From Ramlibacter sp. Leaf400 (lineage in GTDB: Bacteria; Pseudomonadota; Gammaproteobacteria; Burkholderiales; Burkholderiaceae_C): a stretch of DNA of 64,000 bases. This document shows positions 26,829-35,181 of the stretch, piece after piece. A program made the translations under genes and the position numbers. The notes under the pieces were generated by a model. It searched no databases. It saw only the letters and a list, made by a program, of their open reading frames with translations, and was not told the origin of the DNA. Each line of letters begins with the position of its first letter. Position 1 is the first letter of the stretch. The stretch covers positions 1 through 64,000 of the forward strand of contig NZ_LMQL01000012.1 in assembly GCF_001424545.1 (NCBI RefSeq). The letters are read 5' to 3'.

Positions 26829-28178
26829 ATGGCTTCGAACCTTACCCACGCCGGCCTGCTGGCCGCGCTGCTCGCGCTCGGCGCCTGCGCGTCGTCGACG
26901 GCTCCGACGTCATCCACGACGCCTGCCGCGATGAGCGCGGCCCCCACCCCGGCGGCGCAGTCCGCTCAGGCAACACCGCCCGCCGCCCCGACCGCGGCCG
27001 TGCGCCCGGCCGACGCCGCGCTGCTCGCGGCCGCCACGGCCGAGCAGCCGGCCGTGGTCAAGACGCTCGAGCGCCTGGTCAACATCGAGACCGGCACCGG
27101 CGACGCGCAGGGCATGACGGAGATGGGCCGCCTGCTGGAAGGCGAGCTCAAGACGCTGGGCGCCACCGTGACCCGCGTGCCGGCCACGTCCGGCGTCGTG
27201 GGCGAGAACATCGTGGGCAAGCTGGCCGGCCGCGGCGGCCGCAAGCTCCTGATGATGGCCCACATGGACACGGTGTACACGCGCGGCACGCTGGCCAAGG
27301 CACCGTTCCGCGTCGACGGCAACCGGGCCTTCGGCCCCGGCATCGCCGACGACAAGGCCGGCGTGGCGATGATCCTGCACACGCTCAAGCTGCTCAAGGC
27401 GCGCAACTTCCAGGACTTCGGCGAGATCACGGTGATGTTCAACACCGACGAGGAGCGCGGCTCCTTCGGCTCGCGCGACCTGATCCAGAAGCTGGCGGCC
27501 GAGAGCGACTACGTGCTGTCGTTCGAGCCCACGCTGGCGATGGCCGAGGGCCTGACCCTGGGCACCGCGGGCATCGTGTACTACCGCGTCAAGGTCAAGG
27601 GCCTGGCCTCGCACGCCGGCGCCGCGCCCGAGCTGGGCGTCAACGCGCTGGTGGAGGCCTCCGACATCGTGCTGCGCACCATGGACCTGGACGACAAGTC
27701 GCGCGACCTGCGCTTCAACTGGACCATCGGCAAGTCCGGCCAGGTCGCCAACATCATCCCCGACGCGGCCGAGCTGGAAGCCAACATCCGCTACGCGCGC
27801 AAGGAGGACCTGGACGCGCTGTTCAAGACGCTGGAGCAGCGCATCCAGGGCCGCAAGAAGAACCCCAAGAGCGAGATCACCATCGCGCCGGAGTTCGGCC
27901 GCCCGGCGTTCAACGCCGATGCCGCCGGCCGCGCGCTGGTGCAGCGCGCCGTCGCCATCTACTCGGAAGTGGGCGGCAAGCTCAACGTCGTGGAACGCAC
28001 CGGCGGCGGCACCGACGCGGCGTACGCGGCGCTGTCGGGCAAGCCCGTGATCGAGAGCCTGGGCCTGCCCGGCTTCGGCTACCACAGCAACCAGGCCGAG
28101 TACGTGATGGTCGACGCGATCCCGCGCCGCCTGTACCTGGCCAGCCGGCTGACGATGGACCTGGGCGCGGGCCGCTGA
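26829..28178 (+). CDS. M20-family metallopeptidase, lipoprotein (carboxypeptidase G2-like)
   Basis: 449 aa. A lipoprotein-type signal ends at LLALGAC (Cys20), followed by an Ala/Thr/Pro-rich linker (about 21-60). The M20 core has the metal-binding HMDTVY, DDKAG, and DEERGSFGS segments, and a C-terminal GGGTDAAYAAL, typical of the glutamate carboxypeptidase (CPG2) group. Dipeptides or acyl-glutamates are likely substrates. The protein is probably membrane-tethered in the periplasm. It is followed 19 bp later by an acyl-CoA dehydrogenase. Confidence 0.88.
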   Translation: MASNLTHAGLLAALLALGACASSTAPTSSTTPAAMSAAPTPAAQSAQATPPAAPTAAVRPADAALLAAATAEQPAVVKTLERLVNIETGTGDAQGMTEMGRLLEGELKTLGATVTRVPATSGVVGENIVGKLAGRGGRKLLMMAHMDTVYTRGTLAKAPFRVDGNRAFGPGIADDKAGVAMILHTLKLLKARNFQDFGEITVMFNTDEERGSFGSRDLIQKLAAESDYVLSFEPTLAMAEGLTLGTAGIVYYRVKVKGLASHAGAAPELGVNALVEASDIVLRTMDLDDKSRDLRFNWTIGKSGQVANIIPDAAELEANIRYARKEDLDALFKTLEQRIQGRKKNPKSEITIAPEFGRPAFNADAAGRALVQRAVAIYSEVGGKLNVVERTGGGTDAAYAALSGKPVIESLGLPGFGYHSNQAEYVMVDAIPRRLYLASRLTMDLGAGR

Positions 28179-28197
28179 CCGACGAAAGCGACACGCG

Positions 28198-29325
28198 ATG
28201 CTGCTGACCCCCGACCAGGAAATGATCCGCGACGCCGTGCGCGCGTTCGCGAAGGAAGAGCTGTGGCCGCACGCCGCGCGCTGGGACAAGGAGCACACCT
28301 TCCCGCGCGAGGCGCACCGCGGGCTCGCGGCCCTCGGCGCCTACGGCATCTGCGTGCCCGAGGAGTTCGGCGGCGCCGGCCTCGACTACGTGAGCCTGGC
28401 CCTGGTGCTGGAGGAGGTCGCCGCCGGCGACGGCGGCACCAGCACGGCGATCAGCGTCACCAACTGCCCGGTCAACGCCATCCTGATGCGCTACGGCAGT
28501 GACGCCCAGAAGAAGCGCTGGCTGGCGCCGCTGGCCCGGGGCGAGATGCTGGGCGCGTTCTGCCTGACAGAGCCGCACGTGGGCAGCGATGCCTCGGCGC
28601 TGCGCACCACGGCCACGCGCGAGGGCGGCGACTACGTGATCAACGGCGTCAAGCAGTTCATCACCAGCGGCAAGTACGGGCATCTCGCCGTCGTGATCGC
28701 CGTCACCGACAAGGGCGCGGGCAAGAAGGGCATGAGCGCCTTCCTGGTGCCCACCGACTCGCCCGGCTACGTGGTGGCGCGGTTGGAGGACAAGGTCGGC
28801 CAGCGTTCCAGCGACACCGCGCAGATCAATTTCGACCAGTGCAGGGTCCCCGCCGGGAACCTGATCGGCGAGGAGGGCGAGGGCTACCGCATCGCGCTGT
28901 CCGCGCTCGAAGGCGGCCGCATCGGCATCGCCGCGCAGAGCGTGGGCATGGCCCGCAGCGCCTTCGAGGTCGCCGTGGACTACGCCAAGGAACGCCAGAG
29001 CTTCGGCACGGCGATCTTCAACCACCAGGCGGTGGGCTTCCGCCTGGCCGACTGCGCCACGCAGCTCGAAGCCGCGCGGCAGCTGATCTGGCATGCCGCC
29101 AGCCTGCGCGATGCCGGGCGCCCCTGCCTGAAGGAAGCCGCCATGGCCAAGCTGTTCGCCAGCGAGATGGCCGAGCGCGTGTGCAGCGCGGCGATCCAGA
29201 CGCTGGGCGGCTACGGCTACGTCAACGACTTCCCGCTGGAGCGCATCTGGCGCGACGTGCGCGTGTGCCAGATCTACGAGGGGACGTCGGACGTGCAGAA
29301 GATCCTCATCCAGCGCGCGCTATGA
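28198..29325 (+). CDS. Acyl-CoA dehydrogenase
   Basis: 375 aa with the acyl-CoA dehydrogenase signatures CLTEPHVGSDASALRTTATR, GVKQFITSGKYG, and the C-terminal LGGYGYVNDFPLERIWRDVR and YEGTSDVQKILIQRAL. The start ATG is at 28198. The substrate chain length cannot be read from sequence. Its stop overlaps a tiny ORF that runs into trkA. It differs clearly from liuA and from the gene at 61024; the window has three such enzymes and no ETF genes. Confidence 0.9.
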   Translation: MLLTPDQEMIRDAVRAFAKEELWPHAARWDKEHTFPREAHRGLAALGAYGICVPEEFGGAGLDYVSLALVLEEVAAGDGGTSTAISVTNCPVNAILMRYGSDAQKKRWLAPLARGEMLGAFCLTEPHVGSDASALRTTATREGGDYVINGVKQFITSGKYGHLAVVIAVTDKGAGKKGMSAFLVPTDSPGYVVARLEDKVGQRSSDTAQINFDQCRVPAGNLIGEEGEGYRIALSALEGGRIGIAAQSVGMARSAFEVAVDYAKERQSFGTAIFNHQAVGFRLADCATQLEAARQLIWHAASLRDAGRPCLKEAAMAKLFASEMAERVCSAAIQTLGGYGYVNDFPLERIWRDVRVCQIYEGTSDVQKILIQRAL

Positions 29326-29387
29326 GCGCCGCCCCGCCGCCCGAAGGCGCTCGCGCCTGCGTGCAAAGCACGGAGGCTTGCCGATGA
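29322..29387 (+). CDS. Putative 21-aa leader ORF bridging acyl-CoA dehydrogenase and trkA
   Basis: ATG at 29322 overlaps the upstream stop (ATGA), and its own stop TGA (29385-29387) overlaps the trkA ATG (29384), again ATGA. The peptide would be about 21 residues, rich in Ala/Pro/Cys (MSAAPPPEGARACVQSTEA). It fills the gap exactly, so it may couple translation, or it may be chance. No known family. Confidence 0.35.
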   Translation: MSAAPPPEGARACVQSTEACR

Positions 29388-30778
29388 GGATCGTCATCCT
29401 CGGGGCGGGGCGGGTCGGCGAGAGCGTTGCCGAGAGCCTGGTCTCCGAGCGCAACGACATCACCCTGATCGACCCCGACGTCCAGCGCCTGCGCGAGCTG
29501 GAGGAGCGGCTGGACCTGCGCGGCCTGCCCGGCAACGGCGTGCACCCTTCCACGCTGGAGCGCGCCGGCATGCCCGACGCCGACATGCTGATCGCCTGCG
29601 CCGCCCAGGACGAGACCAACCTGGTGGCCTGCAAGATCGCCCACGACGTCTTCAACGTGCCGCTGACCATCGCGAGGCTGCGCTCGTCGGAGTTCGTCGA
29701 GGGCAGCAAGCTGCTCGAGCGCGGCGGCTTCGCGGTCGACCACGTGATCTGCCCCGAGGAATCGGTGGTGCGCTACCTGCAGAAGCTGATCGAGTTCCCC
29801 GAGGCGCTGCAGGTGCTGGAGTTCGCCAAGGGCCTCGCGCAGCTGGTGGCCGTGCGCGTCACCCGCGACAGCCGCTATGCCGACCGCACGCTGGGCGACT
29901 TCCTCAATGACTTTCCCAACGTGCCGGTGCGGGTGGTGGCCATCTACCGGCAGGACGCCGAACAGCCCTGCGAGCCGTCCACCCGCGTGCTGGTGGGCGA
30001 CGAGGTGTTCCTGCTGGCCGACGAGGAGAACCTGCGCAAGGTGCTGGCCGCGGTGCACAGCGCCGACAAGCCAGTCAAGCGCGTGATGATCGCCGGGGGC
30101 GGCAACGTCGGCCTGCGGCTGGCGCGTCGGCTGCGCGGCCAGGTGGACGTCAAGCTGATCGAGCGCGGCGCCAAGCGCTGCGAGTACCTGGCCACCGAAC
30201 TGCCGACCGACATGCTGGTGCTCCAGGGCGACGGCACCGACGAGGAGCTGCTGTGCGACGAGAACGTCGGCGACATGGACCTCTTCCTCGCACTGACCAG
30301 TGACGACGAGGACAACATCCTGGCGGCCATGCTGGCCAAGCGGCTGGGCGCGCGCCGCGTGCTGGCGCTGATCAACCGGCGCGCCTACGCCGACCTGATC
30401 CAGGGCAGCACGATCGACATCACCGTCTCGCCCGCGCAGACCGTCATCGGCGAGCTGCTCGCCCACGTGCGGCGCGGCGACGTGGTGGCGGTTCACAGCC
30501 TGCGGCGCGGCATGGCCGAGGCGCTGGAGGGCGTGGCGCACGGCGATGCCAAGACCTCCAGGCTGGTGGGCCGCACCGTGCCCGAGGTCGACGGCCTGCT
30601 GCCTGCCGGCGTGCGCCTGGGGGCGGTCGTGCGAGGCAAGGGCGACGGCCAGCGCGTGCTGATGCCCAGCCCGGAGACCCGGATCGAAAGCGACGACCAC
30701 CTGATCATCTTCATCCCCAACAAGAAGCTGGTGCGCGAGGTGGAGCGGCTGTTCCAGGTGAGCGCCACCTTCTTCTGA
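29384..30778 (+). CDS. trkA: Trk potassium uptake system, NAD-binding subunit TrkA
   Basis: 464 aa, the full-length TrkA form with two tandem RCK units. The nucleotide-binding loops are ILGAGRVGESVAE (about residues 4-16) and GGGNVGLRLARRL (about 237-249), each followed by a TrkA-C domain. It gates the TrkH channel in response to NAD(H) and other nucleotides. ATG 29384 is preferred over an upstream TTG (29378) because GGAGG ends 7 bp before it. Its stop overlaps the trkH start (TGATG). Confidence 0.94.
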   Translation: MRIVILGAGRVGESVAESLVSERNDITLIDPDVQRLRELEERLDLRGLPGNGVHPSTLERAGMPDADMLIACAAQDETNLVACKIAHDVFNVPLTIARLRSSEFVEGSKLLERGGFAVDHVICPEESVVRYLQKLIEFPEALQVLEFAKGLAQLVAVRVTRDSRYADRTLGDFLNDFPNVPVRVVAIYRQDAEQPCEPSTRVLVGDEVFLLADEENLRKVLAAVHSADKPVKRVMIAGGGNVGLRLARRLRGQVDVKLIERGAKRCEYLATELPTDMLVLQGDGTDEELLCDENVGDMDLFLALTSDDEDNILAAMLAKRLGARRVLALINRRAYADLIQGSTIDITVSPAQTVIGELLAHVRRGDVVAVHSLRRGMAEALEGVAHGDAKTSRLVGRTVPEVDGLLPAGVRLGAVVRGKGDGQRVLMPSPETRIESDDHLIIFIPNKKLVREVERLFQVSATFF

Positions 30779-32238
30779 TGGAAAGCCTGGGCCCCGTCCT
30801 GTCGGTGGTGGGAAGGGTCCTGCTGGGCTTTGCCGCCGCCTTCCTGGTGCCGCTGGCCTGGGCCTGGCGGCTGGACGACCCGGCACTGCGCGGCATCTGG
30901 TTCACCAGCCTGGCCGCCACGCTGGTGGCCGGCGTGCTGCTGGAGGCCGCCACCCGGCGCTTCCGGCGCGAGCTGCAGCCCAAGGACGGCTTCCTGCTGG
31001 TCACGCTGGTGTGGGTGGTCCTGCCCGCCTTCGCGGCGTTGCCGCTGTACTGGATCGTGCCGGACATCGACGTGGCCCATGCCTACTTCGAGGCCATGAG
31101 CGCGATCACCGCCACCGGCGCCACCGCGCTGTCGGGCCTGGACAGCCTGCCGATCTCGGTGAACGTGTGGCGCTGCTTCCTGCAGTTCATCGGCGGCCTG
31201 GGCATCATCCTGCTGGTGGTGGCGGTGCTCCCGCTGCTGGGCCTGGGCGGCGTGCAGCTGTACCGGGCCGAGGCGCCCGGGCCGCTGAAGGACGCCAAGC
31301 TCACGCCCCGCATCGCCGAGACGGCGCGCGGCCTGTGGACGGTCTACTTCGCCATGTCCGGCGCCTGCCTGCTGGCCTACCGCTGGGCCGGCATGTCCTG
31401 GTCCGACGCCTTCATGCACATGTGCAGCACCATGGGCCTGGGCGGCTTCTCCTCGCACGACGCCAGCTTCGCCTACTGGGACTCGCCGGTCATCGAAGGC
31501 GTGGCGATCTTTTTCATGGCGGTGTCCGGCATCAGCTTCGCCCGCTATTTCATCGCCTGGCGCCAGCGCTCGGTGCGCAGCCTCCTGGCCGACACCGAGG
31601 TGCGGGCCTATGCGGCGGTGCTGGCCGCGTCCATCGTGCTGCTCACGCTGCTGCTGGAGGAGCACGGGGTGCACGAGGACCGCTGGTCGGCGCTGCGCGC
31701 GGCGGCCTTCCAGGTGGTGTCGCTGGCCACCACCACCGGCTACGCCTCGACCGACTATGCGCAGTGGCCGGTGTTCGCGCCGGTGCTGCTGATCTTCCTG
31801 GGCTGCTTCGTCTCGTGCGCCGGCTCCACCGGCGGCGGCATCAAGATGGTCCGCATGCTGCTGCTGGTCAAGCAGGCCCGGCGCGAGCTGGTGCGCATCA
31901 TCCACCCGCGCGTCGTCAACCCGGTCACGCTGGGCGGCACCACGGTGTCGGGGCAGGTCATCGCCAACGTGCTGGCCTACATGCTGATCTACGGCGCCAG
32001 CCTGATCGGGCTGACCATGCTGCTGCTGCTGTCGGGCCTGGACCTGGTGACGGCCTTCTCCGCCGTCATCGTCTGCGTGAACAACATCGGCCCCGGCCTG
32101 GGCCTGGTGGGACCGGCCGGGCACTTCGGGCTGCTCACCGAGTTCCAGCTCTGGGTGCTCAGCTTCGGCATGCTGATCGGCCGGCTGGAGCTGATGTCGG
32201 TGTTCGTGCTGTTCACCGGGCAGTTCTGGCGCAAGTGA
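30778..32238 (+). CDS. trkH: Trk potassium transporter, membrane subunit TrkH
   Basis: 486 aa, about ten hydrophobic segments arranged as four M1-P-M2 repeats. The filter-like loops include SAITATGATALSGLDSLP, CSTMGLGGFSSHDAS, SLATTTGYASTDYAQWP and VNNIGPGLG, where the Gly positions line the pore. It imports K+ with TrkA. TGATG overlap with trkA indicates translational coupling. Confidence 0.95.
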   Translation: MESLGPVLSVVGRVLLGFAAAFLVPLAWAWRLDDPALRGIWFTSLAATLVAGVLLEAATRRFRRELQPKDGFLLVTLVWVVLPAFAALPLYWIVPDIDVAHAYFEAMSAITATGATALSGLDSLPISVNVWRCFLQFIGGLGIILLVVAVLPLLGLGGVQLYRAEAPGPLKDAKLTPRIAETARGLWTVYFAMSGACLLAYRWAGMSWSDAFMHMCSTMGLGGFSSHDASFAYWDSPVIEGVAIFFMAVSGISFARYFIAWRQRSVRSLLADTEVRAYAAVLAASIVLLTLLLEEHGVHEDRWSALRAAAFQVVSLATTTGYASTDYAQWPVFAPVLLIFLGCFVSCAGSTGGGIKMVRMLLLVKQARRELVRIIHPRVVNPVTLGGTTVSGQVIANVLAYMLIYGASLIGLTMLLLLSGLDLVTAFSAVIVCVNNIGPGLGLVGPAGHFGLLTEFQLWVLSFGMLIGRLELMSVFVLFTGQFWRK

Positions 32239-32267
32239 GCCGGGTCGCTTGCTACGATGCCGCCCCG

Positions 32268-32942
32268 ATGACCCTTCCTTCCCGTTACGAGGCCGTGCTG
32301 TTCGACTGCGACGGCGTGCTGGTCGACAGCGAACCCATCACCATCGGCGTGCTGCGCGAGATGCTGCAGGAGCTGGGCTGGACGCTCACGCCGGCCGAAT
32401 GCATGCGCCTGTTCATCGGCAAGGCCGTCAAGGACGAGTGGGCCCTCATCGAGGCGCGGACCGGCAAGCCGCTCACCGACGAGTGGCTGGCGCAGTTCCG
32501 CGACCGGCGCAACCACATGCTGGAGCGGCACCTCACGCCGATCGAGGACTCCGACCACGCGGTCGCCGCGGCCCACGCGGCCTGCGGCGGCCGCATCGCC
32601 TGCGCCAGTGGCGCCGACCGGATCAAGGTCGAACTGCAGCTGGCCAAGTGCGGCCTGATGCGCTGGTTCGAGGGCCGCATCTTCAGCGGCCATGAGCAGC
32701 CGCGGTCCAAGCCCGCGCCCGACGTCTACCTGGCGGCGGCCGCGGCGCTCGGCGTGGACCCGCGCCGCTGCGCGGTGGTGGAGGACACGGTGACCGGCGT
32801 GACCGCGGGCGTGGCCGCGGGCGCCACCGTGTTCGGCTACAGCCCGCCCGAGGCCGGGCACGACGCCCCGGCGGCGCTGCTCGCGGCCGGCGCGGTGCGC
32901 ATCTTCACCCGCATGCGGGACTTGCCCGGGATGCTGGCCTGA
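32268..32942 (+). CDS. HAD-superfamily hydrolase, subfamily IA (phosphatase)
   Basis: 224 aa. Motif I is LFDCDGVLVDSEP, the Thr/Ser of motif II is in CASGAD, and motif IV VVEDTVTGVTAG holds the acidic pair, with a variable cap between. Substrate unknown; such proteins are typically sugar-phosphate phosphatases. The ATG at 32268 follows trkH by about 30 bp. It converges with the histidine kinase gene, stop codons 4 bp apart. Confidence 0.86.
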   Translation: MTLPSRYEAVLFDCDGVLVDSEPITIGVLREMLQELGWTLTPAECMRLFIGKAVKDEWALIEARTGKPLTDEWLAQFRDRRNHMLERHLTPIEDSDHAVAAAHAACGGRIACASGADRIKVELQLAKCGLMRWFEGRIFSGHEQPRSKPAPDVYLAAAAALGVDPRRCAVVEDTVTGVTAGVAAGATVFGYSPPEAGHDAPAALLAAGAVRIFTRMRDLPGMLA

Positions 32943-32945
32943 CCC

Positions 32946-34382
32946 TCACGCGGGCGGCGCGAAGCGGATCTCGCAGCGCCAGCCGCGCCCGTCCTCGCCG
33001 GCGCCCAGGGCCATGCGCGCGTTCATCAGGCGCGCGTACTGCGCCACCAGGGCCAGGCCCAGGCCCGCGCCTTCCCCCAGCAGCTGGCCGGTCTCGCCCT
33101 GCGCGCCGCGCTGCACCAGCTGCGCCTGCAGCTCGCCCGGCAGCCCCGGCCCGTTGTCCTGCACCGAGAGCACCACCTCCCGGGGCGTGCGTTCCACCGC
33201 CACCGTGACGGCCGACGCCTCGCCGTCGCTGCGGCCGCCGTAGCGCAGCGCATTGTCCAGCAGGTTGTTGAGGATGCCGTCCACCATCGAGGCATCGGCG
33301 TGCACCGGCGCGGGCACGTCGATGCCGCGCGCGCCCAGGTCCACGCCGGCCGCGTCGGCGCGCGGCAGGAAGCGCAGGACGGCATCGCGCACCAGTTCGT
33401 CCAGCGCCACCTCGCCCACCTGCAGTCCCGCCTCCCCCTCCAGCGCCAGCGCCAGGTCCAGCAGCTGGTCCACCAGGCGGCTGGCGCGGGCCTGGCTGGC
33501 GGCGATCTTGCGCAGCTGCTCGCGCCAGGCCTGGGGGTCCTGCTGCGCCAGCCCGTAGTCGGCGAGGGCGCGGATGCCGGCCAGCGGCGTGCGCAGCTCA
33601 TGGGCCACGTTGCCGGCGAACTCGCGCTGGCTGCGCAGGCTGAGGTCCAGCCGCGCCAGCAGGCCATTGAGCGCGGCCGACAGCGCGGTCACCTCGCGGC
33701 TGGAGTGGTGGACCTGCACCGGCGCCAGGTCGTTGGCGCCGCGCCGGCCCAGCGCGGCCTCCAGCTCGGCCAGCGGATGCAGCTCGTCGCGGATGGCGCG
33801 CCGCAGCCAGAACGCCAGCACCACCAGCAGCAGGCCCTGCGGCACCAGCGAGTACCAGACCAGCCGCTGCAGGGTCTCGGTGCGCCCGCGCGTGGTCTCG
33901 GCCACCACCACGTCGAAAGGCATCGGCGAATCACGGTGCAGGCTCACGCTGCGCAGCGCCAGGCCGTCGTGCTCGAAGTCGCGGAAGCGGAAGGGGCCGG
34001 TTCCGGCTGCGGCTGCGGCGGCGGCCAGGTCGGCTCTCGCGCCCGGCAGGTCGGGCCCCGCGGCCGGCAGGTCGGCACGGCCCGCGACCAGCGTGCCGTC
34101 GGCCCCCCGCACCGAGAACAGCATGCGCTCGACCTGGTCGAACAGCACGCGGTTGACCTCGTCCAGGGTGAGCGCCAGCTCCAGCTTGTCGCCGCGCAGC
34201 TGCACGTTGGAGGCGATCAGCACCGCGTCGTCCAGCAGCGAGCGGTCGAAGGCGCGCTGGGTGAAGTGGTAGGCGATGCCGGCCGCCACCAGGCTGCCCG
34301 CCAGCCAGGTCAGCGCCAGCGGCAGCAGCACCAGGCGCAGCAGCCGCGCCGACAGCGGCTGCTGGCCATCGCGCCTCAGCAC
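32946..34382 (-). CDS. Sensor histidine kinase (two-component)
   Basis: 478 aa. There are two membrane segments, at about residues 15-32 and 165-185 (TM2: YSLVPQGLLLVVLAFWL), with a periplasmic sensor of about 130 residues between them. Then a HAMP-like region, His box AHELRTPLAGIRALADYGL, N box NNLLDNALRYGG, and G boxes DNGPGLP and GAGLGLALV. Start: GTG at 34382 overlaps the response-regulator stop by seven bases; the frame stays open upstream but would overlap the regulator gene. Signal unknown. It pairs with the upstream OmpR-type regulator. Confidence 0.87.
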   Translation of the reverse strand: MLRRDGQQPLSARLLRLVLLPLALTWLAGSLVAAGIAYHFTQRAFDRSLLDDAVLIASNVQLRGDKLELALTLDEVNRVLFDQVERMLFSVRGADGTLVAGRADLPAAGPDLPGARADLAAAAAAAGTGPFRFRDFEHDGLALRSVSLHRDSPMPFDVVVAETTRGRTETLQRLVWYSLVPQGLLLVVLAFWLRRAIRDELHPLAELEAALGRRGANDLAPVQVHHSSREVTALSAALNGLLARLDLSLRSQREFAGNVAHELRTPLAGIRALADYGLAQQDPQAWREQLRKIAASQARASRLVDQLLDLALALEGEAGLQVGEVALDELVRDAVLRFLPRADAAGVDLGARGIDVPAPVHADASMVDGILNNLLDNALRYGGRSDGEASAVTVAVERTPREVVLSVQDNGPGLPGELQAQLVQRGAQGETGQLLGEGAGLGLALVAQYARLMNARMALGAGEDGRGWRCEIRFAPPA

Positions 34383-35065
34383 TCGGCCTCCAGCACGTAG
34401 CCCAGGCCGCGCAGCGTGCGGATGTGGACGCCGCCACTCGCGAGCTTCTTGCGCAGCCGCGACACGAAGGCCTCCAGGGCGTTGTCCCCCAGGTAGTCCT
34501 GCAGGTCCGACAGCTTGGAGGACAGCTCGCGCTTGCTCACCACCCGGCCGGCCGGCGTCATCAGCTCCCACAGCACCTCGAACTCGCGCGCCGGCAGGTC
34601 CAGGGGGTGCCCGTGCAGCACGAAGCGGCGCGTCACCCGGTCCAGCGCCAGCGCGCCCACCTGCACCTGGTCCTGCGTGCCCTGGGTGCGGCGAACCACG
34701 GCGCGCAGGCGGGCCTCCACCTCGCCCAGGTCGAACGGCTTGCCCAGGTAGTCGTCGGCGCCGGCATTGAGCCCCGCGATGCGCTCGTCGGTGCGGTTGC
34801 GCGCCGTCAGCACCAGCACCGGCGTGCGGTCGCCGCGGGCGCGGGCCGCCTTCAGAACCGCCAGGCCGCTGGCCAGGCCGCTGCGCGGCCCCGGCCCGTG
34901 CGGCAGGTTCAGATCCAGCAGCACGGCGTCGAAGGCCTGCATCTGCCAGACCTGGTCGGCCTCGGCCACCGAGCCGGCCACGTCCACGCGGTGGCCGGCG
35001 TCGTGCAGGCTGCGCAGCATCACGTCGCGCAGCACCAGGTCGTCTTCGATGAGCAGGATGCGCAT
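34376..35065 (-). CDS. OmpR/PhoB-family response regulator
   Basis: 229 aa. The REC domain starts MRILLIEDDLVLRD with the phosphoacceptor Asp in AVLLDLNLPHG and Lys in YLGKPFDLGE. A winged-helix DNA-binding domain occupies the last ~95 residues (LPAREFEVLWELM, EAFVSRLRKKLA, IRTLRGLGYVLEAEC). A short insertion follows the phosphorylation site (GPGPRSGLASG). It precedes, and overlaps, the histidine kinase gene. The pair lies after the secreted lipoprotein gene (35182), a possible target. Confidence 0.9.
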   Translation of the reverse strand: MRILLIEDDLVLRDVMLRSLHDAGHRVDVAGSVAEADQVWQMQAFDAVLLDLNLPHGPGPRSGLASGLAVLKAARARGDRTPVLVLTARNRTDERIAGLNAGADDYLGKPFDLGEVEARLRAVVRRTQGTQDQVQVGALALDRVTRRFVLHGHPLDLPAREFEVLWELMTPAGRVVSKRELSSKLSDLQDYLGDNALEAFVSRLRKKLASGGVHIRTLRGLGYVLEAEC

Positions 35066-35153
35066 GGCGGGGGTGTACAGGCTCGGCCGCCCGTCCATGC
35101 TACGCAGTTTCCGCAAGCCTGAGGCTGGCGGGGGCCTCGGGTGGGGGGTGAAG

Positions 35154-35175
35154 GGCGCCTGGGAGCCCAGGCGCC
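35154..35175 (-). terminator. Hairpin beyond the lipoprotein gene stop
   Basis: GGCGCCTGG-GAGC-CCAGGCGCC (35154-35175) is a perfect 9-bp GC-rich stem, seven bases beyond the stop codon of the minus-strand lipoprotein gene. The downstream strand (TTCACCCCCC) has no T-run, so it is a probable but weak terminator, separating the gene from the two-component operon. Confidence 0.5.
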
Positions 35176-35181
35176 CAGGTC

